64,000 bases of DNA from Gemmatimonadota bacterium (GTDB lineage: Bacteria; Latescibacterota; UBA2968; UBA8231), in assembly GCA_018660835.1 (NCBI GenBank), contig JABJJN010000018.1, positions 62,001 to 126,000 on the forward strand. Reading direction: 5' to 3'. Positions 43,212 through 51,658 of this stretch are shown here, in pieces. Position numbers and translations under genes: made by a program. How positions within the stretch are numbered: the first letter of the stretch is position 1; each line of letters starts with the position of its first letter. The notes under the pieces are model-generated. The model was given only the letters and a program-made list of their open reading frames with translations, ran no database searches and was not told the origin of the DNA.

Positions 43212-44303
43212 GTGGCTGATTTCGAGTCCGTTGTGGCCATGTGTCAGGATGCAATCGACACAGGCGTAACACCAGGCATTTCCCTTGCGTGTGGAGTTAG
43301 AGGTGGGGCATCATATCGATCGTTCCTCGGTGCCGCTGCCCTTCAACCACTTCGTCGAGAGCTGACCGCGTCGACCCACTACGACCTGGCATCACTGACA
43401 AAAGTCCTCGCCACAACCTGGCTGACCATGAAGCGGTGGGTTGAAACAGGTTTGGATCTGGATGCCCCACTCGGCAACCTGCTGCCCGGCTACTATCCTG
43501 CCGACAAGGCAGGCCTGACGATCCGTCTCCTGCTGACACATGCTGCGGGTCTACCATCCGGGTTGCGATTACGTGACCACATGGACCACGGGACGGCATT
43601 CGATGTGGCAACACGGCAGCGTGCTATGCAACATTTTCTGCAGGCCCCTCTCAGAGAAGCTCCTGGTGTCGATTCAGTCTACAGTGATATTGGACCGATT
43701 CTTGTCGGCGATTTGCTGGAGCATCTTTCTCCAGAGCAACGCCTGGATAGTATGTGTCGTCGTGAATTATATGCCCCCACACAGATGCCGAATACCCGCT
43801 TCCTGCCCTTGATCGGGGGCTCCCCCTCCGTTCTCCCCCACGAGTGTGCCGCGACCGAGCTCTGCCCATGGCGAGATCGGGTAGTCAGCGGTCAGGTCCA
43901 CGATGAGAACGCGTTTCTGATGGATGGCGTCGCCGGTCACGCGGGCCTGTTTGCCCCCCTTGCTGATCTGGAACACGTGGCGCAGATCCTGCTGGATCCA
44001 CCCACGCACGGTGCGATCACGCAACGAGGTGTCACCGCCTTCACTCGCCGACAGGATATCGTCGCAGATTCATCAAGGGCCCTTGGTTGGGACACTGCCC
44101 GCGCTGGCGGCCCGGGCGGTGATCGATTGTCATCGATGGCGTTTGGTCATACCGGTTTCACCGGTACCTCAATGTGGATCGATCCCGAGCAGGGGCTCTA
44201 TGTCGTGCTCCTGTCGAATCGTGTACACCCAACAAGAGACAATTCGGCCTTCCTGACCTTTCGCCCCATGCTTCACGACAAGATCGTCGATATACTCACT
44301 TAA
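43212..44303 (+). CDS. Serine hydrolase, class C beta-lactamase/esterase family
   Basis: A 363-residue penicillin-recognising hydrolase. The nucleophile motif is S61-L-T-K64 (DLASLTKVLA), the second motif Y157-S-D159 (SVYSDIG) and the third H313-T-G315 (FGHTGFTGT). No signal peptide is visible, so it may be cytoplasmic, which is unusual for a cell-wall peptidase and fits better with an esterase or D-aminopeptidase. GTG at 43212 has AGGAG seven bases upstream. It is transcribed away from the MerR operon. Confidence 0.88.
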   Translation: MADFESVVAMCQDAIDTGVTPGISLACGVRGGASYRSFLGAAALQPLRRELTASTHYDLASLTKVLATTWLTMKRWVETGLDLDAPLGNLLPGYYPADKAGLTIRLLLTHAAGLPSGLRLRDHMDHGTAFDVATRQRAMQHFLQAPLREAPGVDSVYSDIGPILVGDLLEHLSPEQRLDSMCRRELYAPTQMPNTRFLPLIGGSPSVLPHECAATELCPWRDRVVSGQVHDENAFLMDGVAGHAGLFAPLADLEHVAQILLDPPTHGAITQRGVTAFTRRQDIVADSSRALGWDTARAGGPGGDRLSSMAFGHTGFTGTSMWIDPEQGLYVVLLSNRVHPTRDNSAFLTFRPMLHDKIVDILT

Positions 44304-44346
44304 CAAACCTTGCAACGAAATCACATTCGGAACGTCTAACGGCATT

Positions 44347-44436
44347 GATCCAGCGCCATTCGCTGATCCAACGCCGTTCGCTGATCCAACGCCGTTCGCT
44401 GATCCTGCACGACTCGCTGATCCACGACCACTCGAC
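44347..44436. repeat. Five tandem 18-bp units
   Basis: Five consecutive 18-base units starting at 44347, 44365, 44383, 44401 and 44419. Units two and three are identical (GATCCAACGCCGTTCGCT); the others differ at a few positions, most in the last two. They fill the gap between the serine hydrolase stop and the next secreted gene. They are not part of a supported gene, although they leave frames open on both strands. Confidence 0.9.
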
Positions 44437-44454
44437 CAGATTGGGAAAACTGGG

Positions 44455-45042
44455 ATGTTTGAAAACCGCCTGCGCCAGCTTTGTCGGTCTGTTCTTGTGT
44501 TGAGCGTTCTACTCGTGGGTGGCGTCAACGCCTCGACAGTAGAATTGCTCGACGTCGAACAGTTGTCCGAGCGCTCTGTCAGTATCTACCAGGGGACCAT
44601 CATCGGTTCAGCACGAGCCGTCTCAGCAGATCAGACTGCCTCCACCCGGATTCGACTCGCCCTGACACGCGTTTTGAAAGCCGATCGGGCGATCGGCTCG
44701 GATACGATCGACGTGACGTTGCCAGGTGGAATTCAAGAAGGTCGCCGCTACGAGATCTCTGGCATGCCGCAATTTCGAGCCGGAGAAGAGGTCATCCTGT
44801 TCCTTTCCGAATCTGATCGGCATGGACGCCAATGGCCGATTGGGTTAGGACAGGCCAAATTCACCGTTCTGCGCCAGGCCGGTCGTCCGGCGCGGGTCAA
44901 ACAATCGCTGCAAGGCTTACATCTGCTTGACCTGCAAGGAGCACGCAAGCTGACAGGAGCACCTGGCCCGGTGTTGCTGAACGATCTTCTGCGGCGCATC
45001 GAGTCAGTCGTTGGGATCACAACGACGGTTGGCCCGCATTGA
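44455..45042 (+). CDS. Secreted protein of unknown function, coupled to a metalloprotease
   Basis: A 195-residue protein with a signal peptide (RLRQLCRSVLVLSVLLVGGVNA, cleavage near Ala27) and no further helix. The mature part is mixed alpha/beta with a GTIIGSARAV...RIRLALTRVLKAD segment and EEVILFLSESDRHG, reminiscent of short secreted beta-barrel-like proteins found next to matrixins, but I cannot name a family. The stop and the next start share one base (TGATG), so it is translated with the protease and may act as its partner, inhibitor or chaperone (inference). Confidence 0.75.
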   Translation: MFENRLRQLCRSVLVLSVLLVGGVNASTVELLDVEQLSERSVSIYQGTIIGSARAVSADQTASTRIRLALTRVLKADRAIGSDTIDVTLPGGIQEGRRYEISGMPQFRAGEEVILFLSESDRHGRQWPIGLGQAKFTVLRQAGRPARVKQSLQGLHLLDLQGARKLTGAPGPVLLNDLLRRIESVVGITTTVGPH

Positions 45043-47609
45043 TGAGGCTCAGGGGGCGACATCGCGCGGGGATCATGGTCCTGTTTCTGTGCACGCTGTG
45101 CGCACCCAGTGCAGCCTTCCTCATTCAGACGTACGACGGCGACGACGGTCCCGTGACCCTCAAGTGGCGCAGCGACACAGTACGATATGTTTTGAATGCG
45201 ACGGGCTCTGACGACATGCAGCCGGCGGCAGCCTTTGGAATCATCCGCGAAGCTTTTGCCACCTGGAGTCGGGTGTCCACATCACGCCTCGAGTTTCAGG
45301 ATGACGGCGTGGATGCAGGCGCCACCGCTAATCGTCGGGACCGCAGAAATGTCGTCATCTTCGACGAAACGGGTCGCACCCTTTCTGCTCCTGCCGGATC
45401 TGGCATCATCGCCGTCACTCGCCTCAATTCAGACGTCTTCACAGGGGAGATCTCTGATGCGGACATTATCTACAATGGCCGTGACTTTACCTTCGCCGCC
45501 GATCCGGTGGGAGACCAGATCGATCTGCTTGATGTTACGATCCATGAGATTGGTCACTTCTTTGGTCTCAACCACACACCGCTGACGGGACATCCTGCGC
45601 TACAGCCCACGATGAACCCCTTCTACTCCGGATCACCCGGCGAAGCTTCCAGTCTCGCAGCAGATGATATCGCTGGCATCAGCACGATGTATCCGACATC
45701 TGAGCATAGCCGTACGAGTGGAACGATCTCAGGCATCGTGACCGATCGTGCGGGCACGCCTCTATTCGGCACGCATGTTGTGGCGCAAGGTACGGACGGC
45801 ACCCTCGTCAGCACGCTGTCGGGTGCCGAGGGCGGTCAGGAGCAACCGGGTAACTACACACTGCGGGGTTTGAACCCAGGTGACTACAGCGTTCGCATTG
45901 AGCCGCTGCGCCACGGTATCTCCGAAGAGAATTTTGGTGGTATTTTCACAAATCTGGCGACAGATATCCCCGGCGAATTCTTCGACAACGTCGTTGACGA
46001 GAACCTGGCGCAGATCATCACGATCCCCGCTGGCCCACTACGCAATGTCGGCAACATCGATTTTGCCACTGGACTCGCCCTCCCAGGCTACCCATCTGTC
46101 ACGTCCTTGATCCATCCGGCCAACACGCCCGATATCAATGGCCCCTACATCGTCCGCATCGAGGCAACGGCTGCGGAACAGTTGCTCCTGGTACTTGAGA
46201 TCTCGTCTGCCGAGGGTACTTCGCACTCGACAACGATTCCCCTATTACGTGACGAAGCCAACTCCTTTGCTGCCGAAATTCCGGGACAGGCTGCAGGCAG
46301 CAAGATCCGCTACCGAGTCGTAGCAACCGGTTCACAAGAACGTATTACCTACTTCCCTGGCGAACAGACGTGGGTCGACTTCGATATCGTGCCACTGACA
46401 GGTGCCCCACTCGCGTTTGCCGTCATGCGAAGCGCCGGGGCCGTCAGAATTTTTGACACCGGTAGCGACCTGGAGATCTCCCGTGTCAGCGTTGGGCAAG
46501 ACCCCATTCAAATGGTGTCCTCAGCAGACGGTCGCCTTGTCTTTGTCGCTGATCTTGGTGGCTCAGAAATCGCGGTCCTCGATCGCGCAACCTTCCGCGT
46601 CATCGAGAGAATTCAAGTCGCAGCAGCGCCATTGGATATGACGATCTCCGTAGATGGGTCGACCCTGTATGTGACCAATTCTGACGCCGGTCGACTGACG
46701 GCAATCAACACTCAGAGTCTAACCGTCGTCGGCGACTGGATCGTTGGACAGAGTCTTGCGGGACCCTACGGTGTGGCGACCAGTGCCAGCGATCGAATCT
46801 ATGTTACAGATTTGAATGCAGATGAGATCATCATATTCGAAGGGGGGCAGGTGACAACTCGTCTCCGCGGCCCGTCCCAGCCACGGACACTGGCCCGAAG
46901 CGCAGATGGAGAAACCATATACGTTTCCAGCTTCAATTCTGGTCTGCTCGGCCGCATCGACGATGCTGCAGGAACGGTTGCCACGACAGACCTCGGCGCC
47001 CTGGGCACCTTCGCTGTCGTCGCCCATCCGACGCGCGACCTGCTGTATCTGACAGCGCATCTGGACGATCAATTGCTCGTAGTAGAGGCATCGACAGGCA
47101 GCGTTGTGGAGCGAGTTGATGTGGGCAACGATCCACGAGGACTGTCGCTATCCCCGGATAACCGTCGACTCTATGTCACGTCGACATCTGATGAGATCTA
47201 CATCGTGGATACGGAAACCAACCAGATTCTCGGTGTATATCCTGCAGCCGGCGGACCACGAGGAATCGTGATCGTCGAGTCTCCGGAGGACATTTCGACA
47301 GTTGTCGGTGAATCTCCGCAGCCCACAGCGTGGGCCTTGTCTGCGGCCTTTCCCAATCCATTCAATCCGGAAACCCAGTTGGAGATCGTCGTCGGCGAAG
47401 GTGGCGAAGCCCGACTGGACGTATACAACGCGCTTGGCCAGCGGCTCAGGACCCTGTTGTCGAACCCCGCGTTGCCAGCCGGACAACGCCTGAGGATCCA
47501 CTGGGACGGACGCGACGCAGCTGGAAGAGGCGTCGCTTCGGGTGTCTATCTCTTTGTCCTGGACATCCCGGGAGGGCGACAGATTCGCAAGGGGATGTTA
47601 CTTCGCTAG
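45042..47609 (+). CDS. Secreted matrixin-type metalloprotease with propeller and C-terminal FlgD-like domain
   Basis: An 855-residue multidomain secreted protein. A signal peptide (about 1-25) is followed by a matrixin catalytic domain with HEIGHFFGLNH at 168-178 and a Met-turn (PTMNP) shortly after. A carboxypeptidase-regulatory-like domain begins near TISGIVTDRAGTPLFGTHV. An Ig-like domain precedes five or six YVTN-type propeller repeats (for example GRLVFVADLGGSEIAVLD and NRRLYVTSTSDEIYIVD). The C-terminus has the LSAAFPNPFNPETQLEI and GVASGVYLFVLDIPGG pattern of FlgD-like/type IX-associated sorting domains. It probably works at the cell surface or outside. Confidence 0.88.
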   Translation: MRLRGRHRAGIMVLFLCTLCAPSAAFLIQTYDGDDGPVTLKWRSDTVRYVLNATGSDDMQPAAAFGIIREAFATWSRVSTSRLEFQDDGVDAGATANRRDRRNVVIFDETGRTLSAPAGSGIIAVTRLNSDVFTGEISDADIIYNGRDFTFAADPVGDQIDLLDVTIHEIGHFFGLNHTPLTGHPALQPTMNPFYSGSPGEASSLAADDIAGISTMYPTSEHSRTSGTISGIVTDRAGTPLFGTHVVAQGTDGTLVSTLSGAEGGQEQPGNYTLRGLNPGDYSVRIEPLRHGISEENFGGIFTNLATDIPGEFFDNVVDENLAQIITIPAGPLRNVGNIDFATGLALPGYPSVTSLIHPANTPDINGPYIVRIEATAAEQLLLVLEISSAEGTSHSTTIPLLRDEANSFAAEIPGQAAGSKIRYRVVATGSQERITYFPGEQTWVDFDIVPLTGAPLAFAVMRSAGAVRIFDTGSDLEISRVSVGQDPIQMVSSADGRLVFVADLGGSEIAVLDRATFRVIERIQVAAAPLDMTISVDGSTLYVTNSDAGRLTAINTQSLTVVGDWIVGQSLAGPYGVATSASDRIYVTDLNADEIIIFEGGQVTTRLRGPSQPRTLARSADGETIYVSSFNSGLLGRIDDAAGTVATTDLGALGTFAVVAHPTRDLLYLTAHLDDQLLVVEASTGSVVERVDVGNDPRGLSLSPDNRRLYVTSTSDEIYIVDTETNQILGVYPAAGGPRGIVIVESPEDISTVVGESPQPTAWALSAAFPNPFNPETQLEIVVGEGGEARLDVYNALGQRLRTLLSNPALPAGQRLRIHWDGRDAAGRGVASGVYLFVLDIPGGRQIRKGMLLR

Positions 47610-47625
47610 CAACAGAACTCCGCGA

Positions 47626-47653
47626 CTGGGGCTAACTCTCTGGGGCTAACTCT
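47626..47653. repeat. 14-bp tandem duplication between convergent genes
   Basis: The 14-mer CTGGGGCTAACTCT occurs twice in direct succession (47626-47639, 47640-47653). The second copy covers the end of the cysteine synthase gene and the first supplies a second in-frame-looking stop sequence. It looks like a recent local duplication with no visible function. Confidence 0.85.
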
Positions 47654-48593
47654 CCGGAGCCTCGTCGACGAATCCATCGACACTGAAGTATCGAAATCCC
47701 GTGTCACAGAGAATTGTGACCACTGTCCCCTTGAGATCATCCCGTTCGATCAGTCGTAGAGCAGCCGCGACATTGGCCCCAGCAGAGGGCCCCACGAGCA
47801 ATCCTTCTTCACGAGCAAGACGGCGAGTCGTAGCAAACGCTTCGTCTTCATCCACGGTGAGTACTTCGTCGATGAGATCTCGATCCAGGACATCTGGCAC
47901 GAACCCCGCGCCGATGCCTTGGATTCGATGCACACCAGCAGATCCGCCTGACAGCACGGCCGACGCACTAGGCTCGACAGCGATGATACGGGTTCCAGGA
48001 CTCTGCCTCTTAAGAACCTGTCCCACGCCAGTCAGGGTGCCACCCGTTCCCACGCCGGCAACGAAGGCATCCAAGGTGGCGCTGCCAACAGCTTGTAGTA
48101 TCTCAGGGCCCGTAGTACGTCGATGGATTTCTGGATTCGCCTCATTGCTGAATTGCTGCGGCATGTAGTAGGCGTCTGGATCAGACGCGACGATCTGCCG
48201 CGCATGACGAATGGAACCATCCATGTCTTCCATTGCTGGCGTCAGGACGATTCGTGCTCCGTATGCAGCCATCACCGAGACACGCTCCTGACTCATATGG
48301 GCTGGCATCGTCAGTATGAGAGGATATCCCATGGCAGCCGCCGCCATCGCCAGCGCGATTCCTGTGTTGCCACTTGTGGGTTCGACAATCGTCATGCCAT
48401 CGCGCAGTTGCCCGGATTGGACAGCGGCACGGATCATACTCACACCGATTCGATCCTTCACACTCCCTGAGGGATTGAGCGACTCAAGTTTGCCAAGAAG
48501 ATTCACACCCTGTGGTGCGACGCGCCGCAAGGGTAGACACGGCGTGCCGCCGATCGCATCGAGAATGAATGCAACCGGTGCGGGCTCACTCAT
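47646..48593 (-). CDS. Cysteine synthase family PLP enzyme
   Basis: A 315-residue beta-family PLP enzyme that makes cysteine from O-acetylserine or O-phosphoserine and sulfide. The cofactor lysine is in LNPSGSVKDRIGVSMI, the substrate loop is EPTSGNTGIALAMAA, and the phosphate loop is GVGTGGTLTGVG. ATG at 48593 overlaps the exporter stop by 8 bases; a longer frame to 48695 is inside the exporter. CysK and CysM cannot be separated by eye. Its place at the end of a polysaccharide-export operon is unexpected. Confidence 0.92.
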   Translation of the reverse strand: MSEPAPVAFILDAIGGTPCLPLRRVAPQGVNLLGKLESLNPSGSVKDRIGVSMIRAAVQSGQLRDGMTIVEPTSGNTGIALAMAAAAMGYPLILTMPAHMSQERVSVMAAYGARIVLTPAMEDMDGSIRHARQIVASDPDAYYMPQQFSNEANPEIHRRTTGPEILQAVGSATLDAFVAGVGTGGTLTGVGQVLKRQSPGTRIIAVEPSASAVLSGGSAGVHRIQGIGAGFVPDVLDRDLIDEVLTVDEDEAFATTRRLAREEGLLVGPSAGANVAAALRLIERDDLKGTVVTILCDTGFRYFSVDGFVDEAPES

Positions 48594-49740
48594 TGTCCTG
48601 ATCGCCTTCACCGGCCGGTTTGGCCGTGCCAGGAAGCGTGCGAGTGAAATCAACGCCCGCTGCCGGATCCCCCGTGTCAACACGCAGGCCACCACCTGTC
48701 GTGTAGAGATCGCGATAACTCGCCGGCAGCAGCAAAACGGTCAGCAGCGGTTCGATACGGGTGATCACATCGTTCACATCCCCGAGAAAGCTACGTGGCA
48801 CAACGATGATGTCGTCATTGCGCAGAGCGACGTTCTGCCGATAGTCGCCTTTTGTCGCCAGACGCTCGAAGTTTATGCCATACATGCGTGGCTCACCGTC
48901 TTCTACACGGATGAGGCGGATATCGTTGCGAACGGCATCGTCCGTCAAACCACCGGCCTGACTCAGAGCCTCCATCACGCGCGCATCCTCCGGAAACATA
49001 TAGACACTGGGACGCGCCACTTCGCCGAGGACGATGACCTTCTTACTGCGTAGACTCGCGCCCTGCACAATGACAATGTCTCCGCCTTGCAGGACGGCAT
49101 TCTCCCGGGGATCACCGGTACGCAGCACTTTCTGTAAGTCGATTCGATACGAGGTCCCATCGCGCACGAGGGTGACATTGTCCAACTGGGCGTCGGGTGT
49201 TGCGCCACCCGCATTGAGAATCAGATCAAGTAGGGTCGTCTTTCCCTTGAGCGAATATCGTCCCTGCCCCATCTGTGCAGCAGCCCGTTCCGTCACGGAA
49301 ATCGCACCGAGAAGTGAAACCAGCTTGCTGTGATGTCCAGTCACCTCCACGTCTACCTTCGGCAAGCGAAGAAAGCGTGATAGGGCCGTCGTGAGCGCTT
49401 CGTCGAGCTCTGTCGGCGTCAAACCGCCCGCAGTCACGTTCTCAAGGAGAGAAAAGGACACGTTGCCATCAGGTCGAACGGTCACCTCCTCGCGCTTGAC
49501 GTCAATGTCACGCAACGTCAACTCCAGAACGTCACCGGGTCCGATGATGTACTCAGGAAATCCGAGCCTCTCGGTAAAGGAGCGTCGAGCCGGATCCATT
49601 GGAAAGTCTTGCTGTTCCACGGGCGGCGTCTGAGCGAAATTCGTCACAGGTGTGGCAGAAGAGCCGCACCCAGTCACAATGGCCAGGCACAGCAGAATCC
49701 AATTCAAGTTCACATGGCCTGTTCGAAACGGTCGAGTCAT
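48586..49740 (-). CDS. Polysaccharide export lipoprotein (Wza/BexD-like)
   Basis: A 384-residue outer-membrane lipoprotein. The signal peptide ends in a lipobox (LCLAIVTGCGSS). The mature part has the export domain YIIGPGDVLELTLRDIDV and two SLBB-type domains (VIVLGEVARPSVYMFPEDA and LVSLLGAISVTERAAAQ). ATG at 49740 is preceded by GAGGAG. Such proteins form the outer-membrane channel for capsule or extracellular polysaccharide. A partner inner-membrane co-polymerase with a kinase domain is encoded 24 kb away. It ends with an acidic tail. Confidence 0.92.
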   Translation of the reverse strand: MTRPFRTGHVNLNWILLCLAIVTGCGSSATPVTNFAQTPPVEQQDFPMDPARRSFTERLGFPEYIIGPGDVLELTLRDIDVKREEVTVRPDGNVSFSLLENVTAGGLTPTELDEALTTALSRFLRLPKVDVEVTGHHSKLVSLLGAISVTERAAAQMGQGRYSLKGKTTLLDLILNAGGATPDAQLDNVTLVRDGTSYRIDLQKVLRTGDPRENAVLQGGDIVIVQGASLRSKKVIVLGEVARPSVYMFPEDARVMEALSQAGGLTDDAVRNDIRLIRVEDGEPRMYGINFERLATKGDYRQNVALRNDDIIVVPRSFLGDVNDVITRIEPLLTVLLLPASYRDLYTTGGGLRVDTGDPAAGVDFTRTLPGTAKPAGEGDQDNE

Positions 49741-49748
49741 CATTCTCC

Positions 49749-50801
49749 TCAACGCCTGCGCGCGGCGAAGGCCAGTTCGCTTACACCACGTCCAACGATC
49801 TGTAGCAACCGCAATGGATACACGAGGGGGGCCAATCTTGGTGGAAGGCGAGGAAACACCTGCATCAGAACATCCTGTCTGGGAAAAACGAATTCTGCCA
49901 CAAAGCGGAGTCGATCCAGGCCACTTGAACAAGTCCAGCAACTGAGCAGCTCACCAACGACGGTCTGCTGCCGATGCACCTGGATCCAGCCCAGGACAGA
50001 CACCACCCATGCTGGGAGTGGATTCTGTCGACGACGGGCTACTACCCAAGATGGCAGTGAAACCTGTGATCCGTCCACCAATTCCAGTACATAGCGTAGC
50101 GGCTGATATAGACCTGTCGCCTCCGCGAAAGCCCACAGCGTCTGCCCGCTCACTTTGGTGGCACGCAATTGCAGGACCAGATCGATGAGCCATGTGAGTC
50201 TTCGATAGCTATGCCGCAATGCATGCGCAGCTGAAACCAAAAGCTCGTCTTCGTCGCCCAATGTGAGCAGTTGAAAGCCGGCCACGTCTCGACGCTGACA
50301 TCGACTCCAGGCCTGGCTTGGTTCGATCCAGCCAGCTCGTCTGCGATTCGTCAGACGATCACCATTCAACAGATCTGTGTGCAGATCTATGGTGCAACCA
50401 TCCGCACGGGTGAACAAATCGGGATGACGAGGCAGTGCTTGCCACCCGTGTCGCTCGAGAGCGTCGACGACATGGGATCGCTTAGATGTCTGAACCAGCA
50501 GATCGACATCCTCCATGGAACGGCACCCAACATCTGGATACAGCCGTAGCAGTGACGCCCCCGGCAGAATGATTGGCTCCGCATCGACGCGGGCAAGATC
50601 ATGGCACAGTGCCGCCACAGCATTGAGTCGGTGCAGATTGTTGCCTGCGGTCTGCACGTGTTGGACCTGACGGGCATCTGTATGGTGACCCAGAGCGTAT
50701 AGCAGCCCGCCAAGATCAAACTCGTCGTCGCGTTGGATCTGCGGCAACTCCACGTTCTGATCAAGGACACACTGAAGTGTCCCAGCATCAACCTGATTCA
50801 T
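49749..50801 (-). CDS. Nucleotidyltransferase-fold protein (NTP_transf_5-like)
   Basis: A 350-residue protein with the minimal nucleotidyltransferase core: PIILPGASLLRLYPDVGCRSMEDVDLLVQ, where the two acids of the DVD segment are the metal ligands, then HGWQALPRH and DLHTDLLN. The C-terminal half is helical. Homologues are known beside PqqD-like genes in exopolysaccharide and HPr-rel-A loci, without an established substrate. It lies 8 bases ahead of the Wza-like gene and 12 bases after the PqqD-like gene, strongly suggesting joint function. Confidence 0.75.
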   Translation of the reverse strand: MNQVDAGTLQCVLDQNVELPQIQRDDEFDLGGLLYALGHHTDARQVQHVQTAGNNLHRLNAVAALCHDLARVDAEPIILPGASLLRLYPDVGCRSMEDVDLLVQTSKRSHVVDALERHGWQALPRHPDLFTRADGCTIDLHTDLLNGDRLTNRRRAGWIEPSQAWSRCQRRDVAGFQLLTLGDEDELLVSAAHALRHSYRRLTWLIDLVLQLRATKVSGQTLWAFAEATGLYQPLRYVLELVDGSQVSLPSWVVARRRQNPLPAWVVSVLGWIQVHRQQTVVGELLSCWTCSSGLDRLRFVAEFVFPRQDVLMQVFPRLPPRLAPLVYPLRLLQIVGRGVSELAFAARRR

Positions 50802-50813
50802 CGCACGCCCAGG

Positions 50814-51104
50814 TCATTGAAGGGCTCCGGCGACGCTCAGCTGTCGCACGATGTCGACGACATCCTTCTCTATCTGAGCTGCAGGAGCATCGTAGGAACG
50901 ACACACATGATTCACCATCTCAGGCACGGTGGCCCCCGCACCCAGGGCCTCCCAGATAAGAACGGCAACACCATTCAAGTGATGTACGCAGCCACCATCC
51001 TCGTCGTACAGAATGCCACCGTCGACGAGTCGCCTGAACTGGATCGACTCTCTGTTGCGCCAGCGCCGGGTGCCGATCTCGTTCATCTTCGCACTCGTGA
51101 CCAA
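50814..51104 (-). CDS. PqqD-like (RiPP recognition element) protein
   Basis: A 96-residue protein with the PqqD pattern: ILYDEDGGCVHHLNGVAVLIWEAL, then a helix-rich C-terminus (ATVPEMVNHVCRSYDAPAAQIEKDVVDIVRQL). PqqD domains bind leader peptides of ribosomally made products. No radical SAM enzyme or obvious short precursor is next to it. Start is TTG at 51104 with GAGG six bases upstream; ATG at 51086 is an alternative. It follows the cNMP-binding gene by 2 bases. Confidence 0.82.
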   Translation of the reverse strand: MVTSAKMNEIGTRRWRNRESIQFRRLVDGGILYDEDGGCVHHLNGVAVLIWEALGAGATVPEMVNHVCRSYDAPAAQIEKDVVDIVRQLSVAGALQ

Positions 51105-51106
51105 CT

Positions 51107-51658
51107 TTAACCTCGCATGCTCTTTAGCATTCTGACATTACTCAGCTCCATCTCTGCTGCCGACATTTCGACTTCCACCTTGCCTCGCTCGTCGCTGAGT
51201 CGATCCAGCTTCTTGTTGGCAGAAACCAGCTGCGCTGACAGATCCGCAATGGCATTGCGACACAGTCGCTGATGAAATTCCGCATCGCGTGTAAAAAGAG
51301 TCGCCAGCACCTCATGCTGGATATGCAAAGCAACGCTGTCACCGGTGGAGCGAACCTGCGCAGTCTGGGGTGTATCCATCAACTCCGACAGCTCCCCAGC
51401 CGTGACGATCGGTTCAAGCAGAATCGCCGATTCTTGGGCCTCACCCACTTCCCATTGTCCCTTGAGCAGGATGAACAATCCCGGGCCTATGGCCCCGGCC
51501 TCAATGACCACCTGTTGCGAGCTGAACGTCCTTGGACGCGCGATCTTGCGTAGCACCTGCAGATAGCGTCCTGCCAGTCGATGCAGAAGCGGCGCCTGTT
51601 GCAGGCGGCCGATCAAGGCCTGCTCCTGACTACGGCCGACGGAGCCTCGTTCTGTCAC
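51107..51658 (-). CDS. Cyclic-nucleotide-binding domain protein without DNA-binding domain
   Basis: A 183-residue protein. The central part has the cNMP-binding beta-roll ([30 protein letters not shown], then [22 protein letters not shown] at the phosphate-binding position). No helix-turn-helix follows. The C-terminal 50 residues form a coiled coil ([30 protein letters not shown]). It may act as a protein-protein sensor of a cyclic nucleotide. GTG at 51658 overlaps the DUF255 gene stop (GTGA). Confidence 0.8.
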   Translation of the reverse strand: MTERGSVGRSQEQALIGRLQQAPLLHRLAGRYLQVLRKIARPRTFSSQQVVIEAGAIGPGLFILLKGQWEVGEAQESAILLEPIVTAGELSELMDTPQTAQVRSTGDSVALHIQHEVLATLFTRDAEFHQRLCRNAIADLSAQLVSANKKLDRLSDERGKVEVEMSAAEMELSNVRMLKSMRG

